A stretch of 30,658 bases of DNA from a virus, in IMG/VR virus record IMGVR_UViG_3300030520_000087, positions 1 through 30,658 of that record; one strand, written 5' to 3'. The notes beneath the pieces are model-generated. The model saw nothing but the letters and a program-made list of their open reading frames with translations. It did not search any database and had not been told where the DNA came from. Position 1 is the stretch's first letter. Each line of letters begins with the position of its first letter. This document shows, piece by piece, positions 1 to 7,860 of this stretch. The translations under genes and the position numbers were made by a program.

Positions 1-1371
1 ACTCCCCAGTTCCACCGAGACCTGTGGAATCTATTCTGTTCGCCCGAACAGAACGTGGCAGTTGCGGCTCCTCGCGGCCATGCCAAGTCCACTGCGGGAA
101 CTCACGCCTTCAGTCTCGCAAGCCTTCTATTTGGTTCTGATGACTTCGCCCTCCTCGTGTCCGCGACCGAAGCGCTCGCCGCAGGGCATCTTGCAAATCT
201 CACCAGAATACTTACGGACAACCATGACCTACGAACCGAATTTGGTGTACGGGTCTTGCGGGCTAACGAAACCCAACTGGTAGCGGAGGCAGGGGGTCGA
301 GAGTTCTGCGTCGTAGGTAAGGGCGCTGAACAAGCCGTCCGTGGCCTTCTCTGGCACAACAAGCGCCCCTCCCTCATCGTCGTCGATGACTTAGAAAACG
401 ACGAAGCAGTCATGTCAAAGGAACGCCGTGAAAAACTCAGAGACTGGTTCAACAACGCCCTCCTTCCGTGTGGGGCCGATAATCTGCGAGTACGGTTCCT
501 TGGGACAATCCTACATATGGATTCGCTACTCGAACGGCTACTTACAGACCCTGACAATGGATGGGTGGGTCGTCGCTTCCGCGCCCATAAATCGTTTGAC
601 GACTTTGGCGAAATTCTCTGGCCCGAGAAATTCACGGAGGCACGCCTTCGTCGAGAGCGGCAGCGGTACATATCGGCAGGCAACCCCTCGGGCTACTCTC
701 AAGAGTATCTCTCTCACCCTGTTGCGGAAGCGGACGCCTACTTTCGGAAGAGCGACTTCCGTGCAATGACGGCGGCGGATCATGAAGAACCTAAGACGAT
801 GTACGCGGCGATTGACTTCTCGATTGGACAGTCCGATAAGGGCGATCCCACTGCCATTGTTGTTGGTGGAGTTAGCCCTGATGGCCTACTTCATATTGTG
901 GAAGTTATTGCCAAGCGTCTGGACCCTCTTGAATCGATAGAAGAGATGTTCCGCCTCCAGGAACTTTACAACATCGACTTCTGGGTCGTCGAGGACGAGA
1001 ATATCGCCAAGACCATCGGGCCGTTCTTGGAAGCCGAGATGCGGAAACGAGGGCGCTATCTATCGATTGAAAGGATTCGCCCCCACAAGGACAAGCAGGC
1101 TCGTGCCACTTCCATCCAAGCCCGGATGCGGGCAGGCGGCGTCCACTTCGACTGCGACGCCGAATGGTGGTTCTCGTTCTACGAAGAGATGATAAACTTC
1201 CCGCGTGGGAAGAACGACGACCGAGTTGACGCCCTGGCGTGGCTTGGCCTCTACCTCAACAAACTCTCCCCCTCTCTCACCCGCCGCGAGCTTGACGAAC
1301 TGGAGTGGGAAGAGGAGATGGAAGAATCTGGAGCCTTAGATGAAGGACGCAACCCTATCACTGGGTACTAG
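1..1371 (+). CDS. terL: Terminase large subunit, 5' partial
   Basis: DNA-packaging motor: an ATPase that pumps DNA through the portal, with an RNase H-like nuclease that cuts the concatemer. The frame is open from base 1, so the true start lies upstream; the GTG at 55 is internal. Seen: Walker A APRGHAKST at visible residues 23-31, Walker B-like LIVVDDLEND near 125-134, then a nuclease domain opening with AAIDFSIG near 269-276, an acidic VVEDEN strand, and a C-terminal DDRVDALAWL with an Asp near residue 410. This order is the standard TerL layout. The 3' end overlaps the next small ORF by 32 bases. First gene of the late operon seen here; the small subunit is not in the window. Confidence 0.95.
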   Translation, partial: TPQFHRDLWNLFCSPEQNVAVAAPRGHAKSTAGTHAFSLASLLFGSDDFALLVSATEALAAGHLANLTRILTDNHDLRTEFGVRVLRANETQLVAEAGGREFCVVGKGAEQAVRGLLWHNKRPSLIVVDDLENDEAVMSKERREKLRDWFNNALLPCGADNLRVRFLGTILHMDSLLERLLTDPDNGWVGRRFRAHKSFDDFGEILWPEKFTEARLRRERQRYISAGNPSGYSQEYLSHPVAEADAYFRKSDFRAMTAADHEEPKTMYAAIDFSIGQSDKGDPTAIVVGGVSPDGLLHIVEVIAKRLDPLESIEEMFRLQELYNIDFWVVEDENIAKTIGPFLEAEMRKRGRYLSIERIRPHKDKQARATSIQARMRAGGVHFDCDAEWWFSFYEEMINFPRGKNDDRVDALAWLGLYLNKLSPSLTRRELDELEWEEEMEESGALDEGRNPITGY

Positions 1372-1627
1372 CAGCGATGCCGCGCCCGTTGAGGTTCACC
1401 CGCGAAGAGGGGCGACACGAGGGCGCGCAGAACCGGATGTCAAGGGCGCCGAAGGCGGCGAGCGTAGCGAGCGAACCCTTGCACATCTGGGAGCGCCCGA
1501 AGTAAGCTCCTCCGTAGCGGTGAGCCGGGAGGGCGACGGCGAGCCCTACTCTCCCTACCCCACTGAAGATTGTGACGCCTGCCCTTGTGGTCTACCTATT
1601 TGGAATTGCAATCATGAGTGTTACTGA
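1340..1627 (+). CDS. Small Cys-rich protein between terminase and portal
   Basis: Candidate 95-residue protein, not recognised. The ATG is preceded by GGAG at good spacing inside the end of terL, and the stop lies beyond the portal ATG at 1614, giving overlaps at both ends as expected for a coupled gene. The middle is low-complexity and charged (Gly, Glu, Arg, Ala). The C-terminus is striking: CDACPCG followed by NCNHECY, six Cys in the last 18 residues, possibly a metal site. The portal ATG has only a weak ribosome site, so translation arriving through this ORF could drive portal synthesis. Against it: the middle is GC-rich and carries a short direct repeat (GCGAGCG-TA-GCGAGCG near 1460-1475), so this could instead be an untranslated leader. 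A 42-codon ORF in another frame starts at 1378. Confidence 0.45.
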   Translation: MKDATLSLGTSSDAAPVEVHPRRGATRGRAEPDVKGAEGGERSERTLAHLGAPEVSSSVAVSREGDGEPYSPYPTEDCDACPCGLPIWNCNHECY

Positions 1628-3920
1628 CTTCGAAGATCAGGCCCCGGCTAATGCTCCGTGGAACCTTGAACACTTCATCGCGCTCGACGAGAAGTTGATG
1701 CGCTCCTCGAACCTCGTCGACCGTTTCGACGAGCATGACCTCGACACCCTCGGTGCGATGGTCAAGCAGGACTTCGACAACGACCGGGTCTCTCGCCAAG
1801 AATGGGAAGAGCGGATGCAGTTGGCTATGCGCCTAGCCCTTCAAGTCACCGAGAAGAAGACCTTCCCGTGGCCGGATGCCGCCAACGTCAAGTTCCCTCT
1901 CTTGACTATTGCCGCCCTTCAGTATCAGTCTCGCGCCTACCCCGCGCTGGTCAACGGTGGACAACCTGTCGCTGCTCGTCCGCTACAGAAAATGCCTAAG
2001 CTGACGCTGCCTACGATGCCTCCTGCCCAGCCGGGTCAACCGCCTGACCCCCAGGCGCAGCAGGCTATGCAGCAAGCCCAGCAGCAAGCTCAGCAACTCA
2101 AGGCCAAGTTCGATGCCCTGACCCAACAGGCCAACGAAATAGCCGACCACATGTCTTATCAAATCCTCGAAGAGGACGAGACCTGGGAAGAGAACCACGA
2201 CAAGATGCTCTTGACCCAAGCCATCATGGGGTGCGCCTTCAAGAAGTCCTACTTCGACCCCATCCTGTGCCACAACGTTTCGGAGTTTATCTCCCCGAAG
2301 GACATCGTCGTGTCCTACTACACCAAGGACATTGAGCATGCCCCCCGCCTTACCCACATCATCTACCTCGACCCTAACGCCGTCTACGAGCGCCAAGCCC
2401 GAGGAATCTTTGCCGAGTTCAAAGAAGGTTCCCCCCGAGCCGAGCCCCGACTCCGCTACATGCTCGAAGAAGAGACCGACGACCGACAAGGAATCCGGCC
2501 TGTCGTGGCCGACCACGATGCTCCATACGAGTTGCTGGAACAACATCGCACGCTCGATTTGGACGGCGACGGCTACGCCGAACCATACATCGTCACTGTT
2601 CGCTATGATACGGCCCAAGTGCTGCGAATCGTGCCGCGTTTCACTCGCAAGGATGTTACTTTCCTACCCTCCGGAAAACTCATCCGAATCAACCCTCTGA
2701 CGATGTTCACGAAGTATCCTTTCATCCCCTCGCCGGATGGTGGCTTCTATGACCTCGGATTCGGTGCTCTACTCGGGCCGCTCAATCACGCCATTGATTC
2801 CTCGCTCAACCAGATGCTCGATTCGGGAACCCTTGCCAATGCTGGAGGGGGCTTCCTTGGGCGCGGGTTCAAGAATAAGAAGGGCGAGTATCGTTTCCGC
2901 CCCGGCGAGTGGAAGACTGTTGATGGAAGTGGAGATGACATCAGGAAGAGTGTTGTTCCTCTGCCCCCTCCACCGCCTAACCAGTCGCTCTTCCAACTGC
3001 TCACCCTCCTCATCGAGTATGGACAGCAGATCGCTGGTGCGGTTGACATTCTGCAAGGTAAGAACCCAGGTCAGAATACTCCGGCTGAGACTTCCCGTGC
3101 GATGGTAGAGCAGGGCATGAAGGTGTTCAACGGCATCTTCAAGCGGACGCATCGGGCTTTCACTCAGGAGTTGCGCAAACTGTTCCGCCTGAACTGCGTG
3201 TTCCTTGACGAGAGCATGCCGTACTTCGCTCAGTCAGCCCCGCCGCAGTCTAAGGCAGCAGCGCACCTCTACAAGAATGCCGAGGTTACGATCCGCCCTA
3301 GCGCCGACCCGTTCTACATGTCGGACGCCCAACGCTACAACCAAGCCTCGTCGCTGATGCAGGCGGCAATGGCGGCTCCAGGCTACGACATCTATCAAGT
3401 CCATCGTTACTACCTTCAAGCCCTGAAGGTCCCTGACATCGACAAGTTCCTACCTGATCCTAAGGGTCCGTTCGCCGTTCCGCCTCCGCAGAACCCGAAG
3501 CTTCAGATCGAGCAACTCAAGCAACAGTCGGCTCAGGCCAAGCAGCAACTCGACTTCAAGATCAAGCTCCTCGACTTGGTCTCCAAGGCTGAGTTGCAAC
3601 AAGCCCAAATCAAACTCTTGGAGGCACAAGTTGTTCAAACTCTTGCTGAGGCGAAGGGTGTGGATACTGGGCATCAGATTGCGCTTATTGAGGCGCAAAT
3701 CGGAGCCGCGAAGAACAAGCAAGAGGGAACGCTGGAGGCAATCAAAATCCTCCACTCAATGATGGGTGGCAACGATAAGGAGAGCGATGGTGGCAAGGAC
3801 AGTAGTGGTGGAGGAGGAGGACTGGGTGCTCTTCTCGGCGCATCCGGTGCAACAGGCGGTCAAGGCGATGCTGGAGCGGCACCTCCGGGAGTTGGAGGAG
3901 GAGGAGCTAGCCCGTTTTAG
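1614..3920 (+). CDS. Portal protein (P22-like)
   Basis: Dodecameric head vertex protein: the channel for DNA entry and exit, binding terminase and later the adaptor. 768 residues from the ATG at 1614; an in-frame GTG at 1572 adds 14 residues but has no better ribosome site. Length and order fit the large P22-type portals. There is an N-terminal helical region, a Gln/Pro-rich stretch around residues 130-190 (PAQPGQPPDPQAQQ), a core with DGDGYAEPYIVTVRYD and KYPFIPSPDGGFYDLGFG, and a PGQNTPAETSRAMVEQGMK helix typical of the wing/stem. The last 150 residues are long Gln-rich helices, like the P22 barrel, ending in a Gly/Ser-rich tail. It lies directly after terminase and before chaperonin and scaffold, the usual packaging-head order. 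Confidence 0.93.
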   Translation: MSVTDFEDQAPANAPWNLEHFIALDEKLMRSSNLVDRFDEHDLDTLGAMVKQDFDNDRVSRQEWEERMQLAMRLALQVTEKKTFPWPDAANVKFPLLTIAALQYQSRAYPALVNGGQPVAARPLQKMPKLTLPTMPPAQPGQPPDPQAQQAMQQAQQQAQQLKAKFDALTQQANEIADHMSYQILEEDETWEENHDKMLLTQAIMGCAFKKSYFDPILCHNVSEFISPKDIVVSYYTKDIEHAPRLTHIIYLDPNAVYERQARGIFAEFKEGSPRAEPRLRYMLEEETDDRQGIRPVVADHDAPYELLEQHRTLDLDGDGYAEPYIVTVRYDTAQVLRIVPRFTRKDVTFLPSGKLIRINPLTMFTKYPFIPSPDGGFYDLGFGALLGPLNHAIDSSLNQMLDSGTLANAGGGFLGRGFKNKKGEYRFRPGEWKTVDGSGDDIRKSVVPLPPPPPNQSLFQLLTLLIEYGQQIAGAVDILQGKNPGQNTPAETSRAMVEQGMKVFNGIFKRTHRAFTQELRKLFRLNCVFLDESMPYFAQSAPPQSKAAAHLYKNAEVTIRPSADPFYMSDAQRYNQASSLMQAAMAAPGYDIYQVHRYYLQALKVPDIDKFLPDPKGPFAVPPPQNPKLQIEQLKQQSAQAKQQLDFKIKLLDLVSKAELQQAQIKLLEAQVVQTLAEAKGVDTGHQIALIEAQIGAAKNKQEGTLEAIKILHSMMGGNDKESDGGKDSSGGGGGLGALLGASGATGGQGDAGAAPPGVGGGGASPF

Positions 3921-4047
3921 GGGTGGCGTGGGATTAGATGATCCGCATGAAGAAGCAGTTCGTAGAGCGAAGGCTATCGGTGCGCATGAGGTGTACTCTT
4001 ATTTACTAACGATGGATGAAGAGGACCTATGGGACGACCAAGCATAG
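3868..4047 (+). CDS. Small acidic protein, unknown
   Basis: 59-residue ORF overlapping the portal 3' end by 53 bases. ATG 3868 is chosen because it follows an AAGG-type site; the same frame is open back to a GTG at 3766, but that stretch is a shadow of the portal. Composition: a charged helix (LERHLRELEEEELARF), then HEEAVRRAKAIGAHEVYSYLLTM and an acidic end (DEEDLWDD). It is strongly acidic and probably helical, with no TM segment and no recognised family. Its position between portal and GroES-like gene suggests a head-assembly or regulatory role; this is inference from place only. Confidence 0.5.
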   Translation: MLERHLRELEEEELARFRGGVGLDDPHEEAVRRAKAIGAHEVYSYLLTMDEEDLWDDQA

Positions 4048-4159
4048 CGCAATGTAGAGGTAAGTTTTGCAGCAACTGTAATTTGATACTTGGTCATGCC
4101 GGAGATAGTGAGGTAGTTCTTTTAAACTGTGTGTCATATCTAGAAAGAGGAAGACATCA
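4048..4159 (+). other. AT-richer intergenic stretch before the GroES-like gene
   Basis: A non-coding gap of about 112 bases, one of the longest in the window and visibly richer in A and T than its surroundings. It holds a TTGATA at 4083-4088 that could be a -35 box, but no convincing -10 at 16-18 bases. It ends in AGAAAGAGGAAGACATCA, the ribosome site of the GroES-like gene. It may carry a promoter or an RNA processing site; no hairpin with a T-run is seen. Confidence 0.3.
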
Positions 4160-4477
4160 ATGACAACGAAGTGGAAGCCGAGTGGTAACAAGGTCCTGAT
4201 CTTGATGGACCCGCCCGAAACAACGACTGCGTCCGGCATCATCATTGCCGCTCCCGGTACGTTGGAAGGTCGTGCTGAGATGCAACAGATGGAAGGTACT
4301 GTGGTTGCTTTGGGGGCGCAAGCCTTCCACGACCAACCGGCAGACTGGGTCAAGGTGGGCGATAAGGTCCGCATTGCCAAGTTCGGAGGTTGGCTGTTTC
4401 AAGAAGGCGACCTGAAGAACAAGGTCAATTACCGAGTCGTTCACGACTTGGACATCATGATGGTTCTGGGGGAATGA
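4160..4477 (+). CDS. GroES-like co-chaperonin (Cpn10)
   Basis: Lid subunit for the host GroEL chamber. Phage homologues such as T4 gp31 and RB49 CocO replace or support host GroES so that capsid protein folds. Seen: 105 residues, about the 97 of bacterial GroES; GNKVLILMDPPETTTASGIIIA matches the first strands and the start of the mobile loop (canonical DRVLVKP...GGIILP), EGTVVALG the central strand, VKVGDKVRIAKFGGW the VKVGDKVLF...Y.G strand, and YRVVHDLDIMMVLGE the terminal strands. The mobile loop holds GIIIA, the hydrophobic tripeptide that docks to GroEL. Between portal and scaffold genes, so probably dedicated to head assembly. Ribosome site GAAAGAGGAAGA upstream of ATG. Confidence 0.9.
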   Translation: MTTKWKPSGNKVLILMDPPETTTASGIIIAAPGTLEGRAEMQQMEGTVVALGAQAFHDQPADWVKVGDKVRIAKFGGWLFQEGDLKNKVNYRVVHDLDIMMVLGE

Positions 4478-4478
4478 C

Positions 4479-5357
4479 ATGGCTGATATAAAAGATGTGT
4501 TGGGTGGTGGCGGCGCCGATGAAGGTGGCGGTGACGACCACATCGTGGCGGAAGCTCGTGAGCAAGGCTGGGTCCCACTTGCCGAATGGCGCGGTGACGA
4601 AGCCGAGTGGTCCGATGCTGAGACCTTCGTCAACCGGGGCAAGCAGATCAACCCGATCCTGCGCAAGACTCTCGCCAAGAAGGATGCGGAGATTACCCGC
4701 CTTAGGCAAGAGATGACGGAGCAGGGCGCCACCGTCAAGGAAATCCGGGAGTACCTCAAGAAGGTTGAGGACAACGCGATGACCAACGCCCTCCGGCAGT
4801 TGAAGGAGCAGCGCCGGGAAGCCCTAGCCAACGGCGATGCCCTTGCCGCTGAGGACCTCCGTGATCAGATGGATGAGTTGAAAGCGGCACCTTCCTCGAT
4901 CCCCGAGGTCAAGGCTCCTGCCAAGCAAGACCCTACTGTCCACCCGGACGTGCAGGAGTGGATGTCCGAGAACCCCTGGTTCGACGACCGCAAGAATCCA
5001 GAACTGGTGGAGTACGCCAACGGCGCAGCTTTATCCATTCAAGATCGGGAAATGAAGAAGCCCCAGGCCGAACGACTCACCCCCAAGCAAGTCCTGGCCG
5101 AGGTTGCCAAGAAGACTCGCAAGGTCTTCGCCAAGCAGTTCGAGGAGTTCGAATCTCCTGCCCCAGGTATGGTCGAAGGTGGTGGCGGCGGTGGCTCCTC
5201 CTTCACCCCGGCCAAGTCTGGCAAGGGCTTCAACTCTCTCCCCGCCGAAGTCAAAGCTCAGTTCGAGCGCTTCTACAAAGCGGGCTTCTATGTCGAGGGC
5301 GATAAGAAGATGGACAAGGCCAAAGCCCAGGCCGAATACTTCTCCAACTACCAGTAA
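4479..5357 (+). CDS. Head scaffolding protein
   Basis: Internal scaffold that guides procapsid assembly and is removed before packaging. 292 residues, acidic, with a Gly/Asp-rich start, then GWVPLAEWRGDEAEWSDAETFVNRG at residues 30-54, a pattern I know from podovirus scaffold proteins. A long coiled coil follows at about 65-135 (Lys/Glu/Arg heptads), then a Pro-rich linker, HPDVQEWMSENPWF near 155-168, a Gly-rich hinge, and a charged C-terminus that probably docks to the capsid protein. It starts one base after the GroES-like stop with GGGGGA just upstream, so the two are probably coupled. The major capsid gene is about 1.2 kb downstream. Confidence 0.8.
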   Translation: MADIKDVLGGGGADEGGGDDHIVAEAREQGWVPLAEWRGDEAEWSDAETFVNRGKQINPILRKTLAKKDAEITRLRQEMTEQGATVKEIREYLKKVEDNAMTNALRQLKEQRREALANGDALAAEDLRDQMDELKAAPSSIPEVKAPAKQDPTVHPDVQEWMSENPWFDDRKNPELVEYANGAALSIQDREMKKPQAERLTPKQVLAEVAKKTRKVFAKQFEEFESPAPGMVEGGGGGGSSFTPAKSGKGFNSLPAEVKAQFERFYKAGFYVEGDKKMDKAKAQAEYFSNYQ

Positions 5358-5366
5358 GGAACCATC

Positions 5367-5870
5367 ATGAGCAAGCAAGACCAGCACGAAGGCATCCCCA
5401 CCCGTGAGGCTATCGCGCCGCAAGTACGGTCCATCACAGATCGCGAAACGGCGGGCCGTTCCCGCCGTCCGATGCTCGGCGGATCGAAGCTTGGTGTCGA
5501 TTGCAGCAAACTTATGGCAAGTGGGTTATACTGCCACTGGATCAACGACTATCCCAATAGGGTGAATGAGGCCCTGGCTAACGGATACGAGTTCGTCTCC
5601 CAGAGTGAAGTCGAGATAGAGCCGGGAATGGGCGCTGCAAGCGCTGACTCCGGCGACCGAGTTAGCCGTATCGTAGGGCACACCGAACAGGGCGGGCCGC
5701 TGGTAGCCTACTTGATGAAGATCAAGCAGGAATGGAAGAACGAGAACGATGCGTTCTACCAGAAGCGGGCCGCAGCAATCGACAAGGCCATTCGAACGGG
5801 AACGACTACGCCGGTGGAAGGTGCCTACATTCCGAAAAGTGGCATCGACTACGGCTCGACGACTTCATAA
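5367..5870 (+). CDS. Conserved head-region protein, function unknown
   Basis: 167 residues; ribosome site AAGGAACCATC before ATG. The layout resembles a widespread phage protein found beside capsid genes: a short basic N-terminus, then GLYCHWINDYPNRVNEALANGYEFV (residues 53-77), then GGPLVAYLMKIKQEWKNENDAFYQK and a helical AAAIDKAIRTG, ending with a short YIPKSGIDY tail. I recall the W-x-N-D...A...GYEFV and YLM-I--EW pattern from other phage genomes, always without an assigned activity. No catalytic motif or TM segment is seen. Probably a minor head or assembly protein; this rests on place alone. Confidence 0.75.
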   Translation: MSKQDQHEGIPTREAIAPQVRSITDRETAGRSRRPMLGGSKLGVDCSKLMASGLYCHWINDYPNRVNEALANGYEFVSQSEVEIEPGMGAASADSGDRVSRIVGHTEQGGPLVAYLMKIKQEWKNENDAFYQKRAAAIDKAIRTGTTTPVEGAYIPKSGIDYGSTTS

Positions 5871-5885
5871 TTCTGGAGAATGACA

Positions 5886-6542
5886 ATGGCAAACCCTGCC
5901 GCTCCGCATGGCCTCCAGCCGGTCCAGACCCAGGACGGAAATCCCTGGAACGGCAAGGCGAACCTGTACCACATCCAGTCGACCGACACCAAGGCTTACT
6001 ACAATGGCGACATTGTTCAGTTGGTCCCTGCTGCCGGTCTGAACGGCTCCACGCAAGGTTCGGACATCAACGGTGTCCCGAACATCACCGGCTTCACCGG
6101 TTCCCAGACAGCTTGCTTGCCCATCGGCGCTATCGTCGGCGTGCAGGTTGCCCCTATCGGTGTCGGCGCTGGTCAAACTCAAGGCACCGCAGTCAACTTG
6201 AACCTCCAGTTCGTGCCAGCCGCCAAGCTGAACGACTACTACGTTTGGGTGGCGGACGATCCTTCGCTGCTATTTGAAATCCAAGGCTCGGCTTCTCTCG
6301 CGGCAGCGCAAGCTACCACGGTGGGTTCCAACGCCTCGTTCTTGCCCACGGCTCCTGCCAACACAATCGGACCTCTCTCGGCAACGGTGGTGGATACCAT
6401 CGCTGTGACGGCTACCCTGCCGCTGAAGATCGTCGGAATTCCCTACCGCCCCAACGTCGCATTCGGTGTGAACATGCCGCTGTTGGTTGTCTTCAACACG
6501 CATCAGTACGGCAAGCCGTCTCCTGGCACTGTCGGCGTCTAA
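5886..6542 (+). CDS. Capsid-associated structural protein (decoration-like)
   Basis: 218 residues from ATG 5886, chosen over the in-frame ATG at 5880 because GGAG at 5874-5877 lies 8 bases before it and only 2 before the other. The sequence fits a common phage virion family encoded beside the major capsid gene: PHGLQPVQTQDG...NLYHIQSTDTKAYYNGDIVQL, a variable loop, YVWVADDPSLLFEIQ, GSNASFL and TLPLKIVGIPYRPNV...LLVVFNTHQYG. It is almost all beta-strand by composition, with no Cys-rich or TM part. Likely sits on or beneath the capsid shell; the exact role is inference. Confidence 0.75.
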   Translation: MANPAAPHGLQPVQTQDGNPWNGKANLYHIQSTDTKAYYNGDIVQLVPAAGLNGSTQGSDINGVPNITGFTGSQTACLPIGAIVGVQVAPIGVGAGQTQGTAVNLNLQFVPAAKLNDYYVWVADDPSLLFEIQGSASLAAAQATTVGSNASFLPTAPANTIGPLSATVVDTIAVTATLPLKIVGIPYRPNVAFGVNMPLLVVFNTHQYGKPSPGTVGV

Positions 6543-6566
6543 ACCTAACCACAACGGAGAATCATC

Positions 6567-7487
6567 ATGGCAGTTGGTGGCATCATCAATACAGGCACCC
6601 ACCCCAAAGCCTTGTGGCCGGGTATCAAGGCGTGGTGGGGTCGGACCTACGCGGAGCATCCCGAAGAATGGCCGATGCTCTTCGAGCAGGACACCTCGCA
6701 CCAGAACTACGAGGAAGATGTTCAGATCACCGGCTTCGGGTTGGCTCCGGTCAAGCCCGAGTCTGGCGGTACGATCTACACCTCGGAACTCCAGGGCTTC
6801 ATCTCCCGCTACGTCCACCTCACGTACAGCCTCGGCTACATCGTGACGCAGGAAGAGTTGGAGGATGACCTCTACGAGAAGGTGTCCAAGCGGCGTGCTG
6901 CGAGTCTGGCATTTAGCTTCCGCCAGACCAAAGAGAACGTCGCAGCGAACATCTACAACAACGCGTTCACCACCGGCTTCAACGGCGGCGACGGAGTGAG
7001 CTTGCTGAACGTGGCTCACCCGAACACCTCGGGCGGTTCGTTCTCGAACATGCTCGCAGTGGGCGCCGACTTGTCGGAAGCGTCGCTCGAAGACCTCATC
7101 ATCCAGATCATGGGTACGGCGGATGACGTGGGCAACCTCATCAACATCATGCCGCAACGCTTGATCGTTCCGCGTCAGGAATGGTTCAATGCCAACCGAA
7201 TCATGAAGTCGGTGTTCCAACCGGGCACGGCCAACAATGACATCAACGTCATCAAGGCTACTGGCGCCATCCCAGGCGGCATCCACGTGAATCATTACCT
7301 CACGTCGCCGCATGCGTGGTTCCTCCGCACCAACTGCCCGGACGGCCTTAAGTCCTACACCCGTGTCCCAATCTCATTCGAGCAGGACAACGACTTCGAC
7401 ACCGACAACGCCAAGGCGAAGTCCCGTGAACGGTACTCGTTCTTCTGGACCGATCCTCGTGGTCTCTTCGGGTCGAACGGGCCGTAA
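6567..7487 (+). CDS. Major capsid protein
   Basis: 306 residues, preceded by ACGGAGAATCATC. Follows the scaffold module and resembles capsid proteins of podoviruses with P22-like packaging genes. Seen: KALWPGIKAWWGRTYAEHPEEWPMLF, EEDVQITGFGLA, TYSLGYIVTQEELEDDLYEKV with a long helix RRAASLAFSFRQTKENVAANIYNNAF (the spine-helix pattern of HK97-fold proteins), GGDGVSLLNVAHPN, LIVPRQEWFNANRI, and a C-terminal DFDTDNAKAKSRERYSFFWTDPRGLFG strand. Thousands-fold demand for this product fits the strong ribosome site and the nearby GroES-like gene. The HK97 fold is inferred, not tested. Confidence 0.9.
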   Translation: MAVGGIINTGTHPKALWPGIKAWWGRTYAEHPEEWPMLFEQDTSHQNYEEDVQITGFGLAPVKPESGGTIYTSELQGFISRYVHLTYSLGYIVTQEELEDDLYEKVSKRRAASLAFSFRQTKENVAANIYNNAFTTGFNGGDGVSLLNVAHPNTSGGSFSNMLAVGADLSEASLEDLIIQIMGTADDVGNLINIMPQRLIVPRQEWFNANRIMKSVFQPGTANNDINVIKATGAIPGGIHVNHYLTSPHAWFLRTNCPDGLKSYTRVPISFEQDNDFDTDNAKAKSRERYSFFWTDPRGLFGSNGP

Positions 7488-7500
7488 TCTGGAGAACGTC

Positions 7501-7668
7501 ATGCCTCTGAAAAAGGGTTCATCGAAGAAGACGGTTTCTTCGAACATCTCTGAGTTCCACAAGGGCAAGACGTTCGCCAAGACGGCGAAGAAGTTCGGGA
7601 AGGCCAAGGCGAATAAGCAAGCCGTCGCAGTGGCCCTCTCAACTGCCCGCAAGTCCAAACGGAAATAG
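7501..7668 (+). CDS. Small basic DUF6496-like protein
   Basis: 55 residues, very rich in Lys and Ser, beginning MPLKKGSSKKTVSSNISEFHKG and ending KANKQAVAVALSTARKSKRK. The conserved KQA(I/V)A(I/V)ALS helix near the C-terminus and the basic start fit the DUF6496 family of small phage and bacterial proteins of unknown function. The start at 7501 follows CTGGAGAACGTC right after the capsid stop; the frame is open further upstream but that part is a shadow of the capsid gene. The charge suggests DNA binding inside the head, but no role is known. Confidence 0.75.
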   Translation: MPLKKGSSKKTVSSNISEFHKGKTFAKTAKKFGKAKANKQAVAVALSTARKSKRK

Positions 7669-7671
7669 ATC

Positions 7672-7851
7672 ATGGCCGACTCTCGCAATCGGAAAGATTA
7701 CAAGCTGGGCGTGCAGGCAGCAGGCGTGTCCCTCCCCAACACTCCCTTCAAGGCAGTGCCGATGACGGCAACGCCCGTGTCGAAGCGCAACCCTGGCCTC
7801 GGTGCAAAGACAATCGCCCATCCGTTCAAGAACGGTAAGCCCCAAATCTAA
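7672..7851 (+). CDS. Small virion-region protein, unknown
   Basis: 59-residue ORF filling the space between the DUF6496-like gene (3 bases away) and the next structural gene. It starts MADSRNRKDYKLGVQAAGV, has SLPNTPFKAVPMTATPVSKRNPGLG and ends with HPFKNGKPQI. Basic, no TM, no known motif. Support is the tight fit of start and stop, the protein-like composition and the G/C third positions. The ribosome site is weak (GGAAATAG), so it may depend on coupling to the gene before. Function unknown. Confidence 0.6.
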   Translation: MADSRNRKDYKLGVQAAGVSLPNTPFKAVPMTATPVSKRNPGLGAKTIAHPFKNGKPQI

Positions 7852-7860
7852 GGAGCGGTC

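Noticed and set aside
1572-1613. Upstream GTG start for portal
   Set aside because: No better ribosome site than at 1614, and the 14 extra residues (hydrophobic) are unusual for a portal N-terminus.
4083-4111. Promoter with TTGATA before the GroES-like gene
   Set aside because: No acceptable -10 box at 16-18 bases; kept only as a note in the gap entry.
6270-7313. 347-residue ORF on the minus strand over the capsid gene
   Set aside because: Antisense shadow: Arg/His/Val-rich, crosses two real genes, no start signals.
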